A DNA stretch of 6,642 nt from NCBI GenBank assembly GCA_046315175.1, contig JBKDBK010000049.1:1-6642 (forward strand), given 5' to 3'. How positions within the stretch are numbered: the first letter of the stretch is position 1; each line of letters begins with the position of its first letter. The translations under genes and the position numbers were made by a program. The DNA is from UBA8828 sp046315175. GTDB lineage: Bacteria > Verrucomicrobiota > Verrucomicrobiia > Opitutales > UBA953. Below, one piece after another: positions 4,806-6,642 of the stretch. The notes below the pieces were generated by a model, which was not told the origin of the DNA, did no database searches, and worked only from the letters and a program-made list of their open reading frames with translations.

Positions 4806-5019
4806 CCTTGCAAGACTGTTGCGAGCCTTCGAGGGATCGGATGCCCTTGGTAATGGTGACTTTAGCGTTTGCATAGAAGCCGCCAGCAGTATTGAAACGC
4901 TACAATTCGCCATTTACGACATGGCTAAAAACATCTGGCGAGGTGATTGGAATAGGTTAGAGCAGGAAACGCGGGATGTGGTGGAGAGGGTTATGAAGGA
5001 GAGGGGGGAAAGGGAATGA
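4798..5019 (+). CDS. Small hypothetical protein (73 aa)
   Basis: The start ATG 4798 has AAGGAG (4785-4790) 7 nt upstream and an ATGA overlap with the DUF551 gene. The protein looks fully helical: MTDLARLLRAFEGSDALG, a segment FSVCIEAASSIETLQFAI, then IWRGDWNRLEQETRDVVERV and a charged end MKERGERE. The pattern of short helices broken by glycine is common in small phage proteins and does not identify a family. It is probably cytoplasmic. The SD for the following gene is the purine run near 5002-5015, inside its last codons, and the junction is again ATGA. Confidence 0.8.
   Translation: MTDLARLLRAFEGSDALGNGDFSVCIEAASSIETLQFAIYDMAKNIWRGDWNRLEQETRDVVERVMKERGERE
5002..5016 (+). repeat. Purine-rich 15-bp repeat, copy 2
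   Basis: This exact second copy of the word at 4196-4210 ends at the first base of the ATG at 5016 and acts as the ribosome binding region of that gene. In the first copy it is internal, with an ATG at 4216 (not used in the annotation) a few bases further on. Confidence 0.5.
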
Positions 5020-5450
5020 ACGATTGGTTACAAAAAATGCGAGACAAGCACATTTTCGACCGCCTTCATTTTTGGGCATACAAGTTTTCCGGCAGGGGAG
5101 ACTATGAAGATGCAGCATCAGATACCATGTCTGATGCCATGAAGGAGATTGAACAACTAACCAAAGCCTGCCATGAATGGGCCGAGGTATCTCAGCAAAA
5201 CTTTCAACGGGCGAAAGCCGCGCAAGCGGCACTAGAAGAACACAAACATGGCGCCCTAGAAGCTATCAAGCTAGTAGGTCAATCAGCCCGTAACGCAGGC
5301 TTATGGCAAGGCAAGGCAGAAGGTCTAGCCATCATCCTGACTGATTGTGTCAATGACCTAGAACGCGCCATCAGTGGTAAGGTTCACAAGGAAAGCATGG
5401 AAGAACTGATAGACCATGCTAGACATGCAGTAGATAACCTACACAAATAA
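5016..5450 (+). CDS. Hypothetical helical, possibly coiled-coil protein (144 aa)
   Basis: No family is recognised. ATG 5016 overlaps the previous stop (ATGA), with a G-rich purine run (5002-5015) just upstream. The first 30 residues contain aromatic and basic residues (MNDWLQKMRDKHIFDRLHFW). The rest is rich in Ala, Glu, Gln and Lys, with long helices through MKEIEQLTKACHEWAEVSQQ, QRAKAAQAALEEHKHGALEA, and a C-terminal pair NDLERAISGK and MEELIDHARHAVDNL. Heptad-like spacing suggests a helical bundle or coiled coil. It is the largest unknown in the small-gene run and lies directly before ThyX, with 9 bp between them. A structural or adaptor role is possible but not shown. Confidence 0.82.
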   Translation: MNDWLQKMRDKHIFDRLHFWAYKFSGRGDYEDAASDTMSDAMKEIEQLTKACHEWAEVSQQNFQRAKAAQAALEEHKHGALEAIKLVGQSARNAGLWQGKAEGLAIILTDCVNDLERAISGKVHKESMEELIDHARHAVDNLHK

Positions 5451-5455
5451 GGAGA
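5448..5455 (+). promoter_or_regulatory. Strong Shine-Dalgarno of thyX
   Basis: TAAGGAGA overlaps the stop of the upstream gene and its AGGAG core lies 5 nt before ATG 5460. It is one of the best matches to the anti-SD in the window, consistent with good expression of ThyX. Confidence 0.7.
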
Positions 5456-5459
5456 TACA

Positions 5460-6113
5460 ATGTCTGAAGTGAATCTGGTTTGGGTAACACCCAATGCCGA
5501 TCAGATGATTGGCTACATCGCCCGTGTCAGCAATGTGAACGCAAAACCCAATGATGATGCGTCCTCGCTGATTGCCTATCTCATCAAGCACAAGCATTGG
5601 TCCCCGTTCACTATGGCTAATATGTGTCTGGAAATCTTCACGGAGCGGGACGTTAGCAGGCAGATTTTGCGCCATCAATCCTTTGACTTTCAGGAGTTTA
5701 GTCAGAGGTATATGGTGGTTAATACCCTGCCAGAAGCCAGCAACCGCCCGGCCAGGATGCAAGACCCCAAGAACCGGCAGAAGTCCAAACCCTGCCGCGA
5801 CCCAGGAATTATGAGGTGGTGGGATGATGCCCAAAAACAGATCAAGATGGAGGCGGATGCTATCTACAGCACCGCCCTTGAAATGGGTATCGCTAAGGAG
5901 GTTGCGCGGGCCGTCCTGCCCGAAGGGCTAACCACAACCCGTATGTATGTGAGTGGCGACATTCGATCTTGGCTGCATTACTGCGATGTAAGGCGCGGTA
6001 ACGGCACACAACCAGAGCATATCGCGGTGGCGGATAAATGCTATGCTATCCTGAAGAATGAATTGCCGGATACTGTAGCCGCCTGGGAAGCCTCTAACGG
6101 ACCTTCGCCATGA
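5460..6113 (+). CDS. thyX: Flavin-dependent thymidylate synthase ThyX
   Basis: The 217-residue protein converts dUMP to dTMP with methylene-tetrahydrofolate, NADPH and FAD; the family acts as a tetramer in the cytoplasm. Supporting features: HWSPFTMANMCLEI (46-59), the signature region RHQSFDFQEFSQRY (71-84), where the third residue is Gln instead of the usual Arg of RHRX7S, the loop PARMQDPKNRQKS (97-109), and the C-terminal block LPEGLTTTRMYVSGDIRSW (153-171) followed by CDVRRGNGTQPEH (175-187). S81 is the conserved serine of the signature. Length is normal for the family. The NGTQxEH ending is typical of a phage/proteobacterial subgroup as I recall it. Start ATG 5460 is set by AAGGAGA. The stop overlaps the next gene (ATGA). 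It would raise thymidine supply during phage DNA synthesis. Confidence 0.96.
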   Translation: MSEVNLVWVTPNADQMIGYIARVSNVNAKPNDDASSLIAYLIKHKHWSPFTMANMCLEIFTERDVSRQILRHQSFDFQEFSQRYMVVNTLPEASNRPARMQDPKNRQKSKPCRDPGIMRWWDDAQKQIKMEADAIYSTALEMGIAKEVARAVLPEGLTTTRMYVSGDIRSWLHYCDVRRGNGTQPEHIAVADKCYAILKNELPDTVAAWEASNGPSP

Positions 6114-6642
6114 CCTGTGCCCTTGCCCTAGTCCTTCTCTTGGACGCATCGGCATCTATCACAACCCCACAATGGCAAACCCAAATAGAAGCCCATGCAG
6201 AGGCGTTTGAATACCCGGCAATCCAATCTGCTATCCAATCAACGGGGACGGTTATGGTCTATGTGGAAGCCTTCGCAGACTATCCAGTGAACATGATCCC
6301 GTGGCGAACCATTAAAACCAGACAGGATATAATGTCATTTGCCTCGGAAATCAGGGAATCCAAGCGCCCCACCAGCGGGGGGACAAACATAGGCCTAGCC
6401 ATACGGGCGGGTATATCCGCACTGAAAAGACAGGATTGTGACAGGCTGGTTATTGATTTAGTGACGGACGGCGAAGCTGTTGGGATTACAACTCAATATG
6501 CCAGGGATGCAGCTATGGAGAAGGGCATCACCATAAATGGCCTTGGTGTTGGGAATGAAGCCGCCGAATGGCTAAGGGAAAACGCCCAAACACCGGACGG
6601 CTTTACTAGACAGGCGGATGATTGGCAGGACGTATCAGGGGC
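6110..6642 (+). CDS. DUF1194/von Willebrand factor A domain protein, 3' truncated
   Basis: The frame is open to the right edge; 177 residues are visible. The start ATG 6110 overlaps the thyX stop (ATGA). The protein enters a VWA fold at once: strand ALALVLLLDASAS, where D12-x-S14-x-S16 is the metal-ion site, T92 in GGTNIGLAIRAG and D120 in LVTDGEA complete it, and GITINGLGVGNE follows. MVYVEAFADYPVNMIPW and the GGTNIGLAI block match DUF1194, a family mostly known as secreted proteins of alphaproteobacteria. Because the hydrophobic start is the first strand of the fold, it is probably not a signal peptide, so this copy may stay in the cytoplasm. A bound Mg2+ and a protein ligand are expected from VWA biology; the partner is unknown. 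Confidence 0.88.
   Translation, partial: MTCALALVLLLDASASITTPQWQTQIEAHAEAFEYPAIQSAIQSTGTVMVYVEAFADYPVNMIPWRTIKTRQDIMSFASEIRESKRPTSGGTNIGLAIRAGISALKRQDCDRLVIDLVTDGEAVGITTQYARDAAMEKGITINGLGVGNEAAEWLRENAQTPDGFTRQADDWQDVSG

Noticed and set aside
5918..5928. Hairpin GCCC-GAA-GGGC as a terminator
   Set aside because: The stem is only four base pairs, there is no following T run, and it lies inside the conserved C-terminal block of ThyX.
6110..6160. Signal peptide on the VWA protein
   Set aside because: The hydrophobic stretch ends directly in the D-x-S-x-S metal motif, so it is the first beta strand of the domain. There is no basic n-region and no room for a cleavage site.

Overview
The window looks like the accessory/early part of a tailed-phage (or prophage) genome, most likely infecting an alphaproteobacterium. 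All 21 genes that I can support lie on the + strand. They are short (28 to 217 residues), almost without gaps, and often joined by ATGA, TGATG or TAATG overlaps. The longest spacing between genes is 26 bp. No tRNA, rRNA, CRISPR, IS element, convincing promoter or terminator was seen. The host guess rests on the gene families (MazG/PRA-PH-like enzyme, SleB-type hydrolase, flavin-dependent thymidylate synthase ThyX, DUF1194 von Willebrand A protein). It is an inference, not a demonstrated fact.

Layout. Positions 2-959 hold the end of a MazG/HisE-like nucleotide pyrophosphohydrolase, an unrecognised 135-residue protein and a DUF6378-type protein. Positions 952-2230 hold five small unknown proteins. 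Positions 2257-2823 encode a small amino-methyltransferase with EPACGDG and NPPF motifs, followed by a 28-codon micro-ORF. Positions 2906-3600 look like a compact lysis unit: a 63-residue protein ending in a membrane segment, then a SleB-type cell-wall hydrolase with an N-terminal membrane anchor. Positions 3584-4046 encode two overlapping helix-turn-helix regulators. Positions 4043-5450 hold five small proteins, of which only one (DUF551) is recognisable. Positions 5460-6113 encode ThyX. From 6110 a DUF1194/VWA protein runs off the right edge.

How the genes may work together. The MazG-like enzyme, the DUF6378 protein and ThyX point to control of the nucleotide pool during infection. The methyltransferase may modify phage or host DNA. 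The membrane protein and hydrolase probably serve host lysis, and the HTH pair probably controls transcription. The continuous overlaps suggest one or a few long polycistronic transcripts with translational coupling.

Most notable points: a duplicated 28-bp gene junction (25/28 identical) at 4023-4050 and 4778-4805; the tandem HTH genes with a long overlap and a second well-placed internal start; a phage-context VWA protein with an intact metal site but no leader; a candidate signal-anchor endolysin; and ten copies of the palindrome GGCGCC in a window of roughly balanced base composition. No clearly new multi-gene system could be proved from this window alone.
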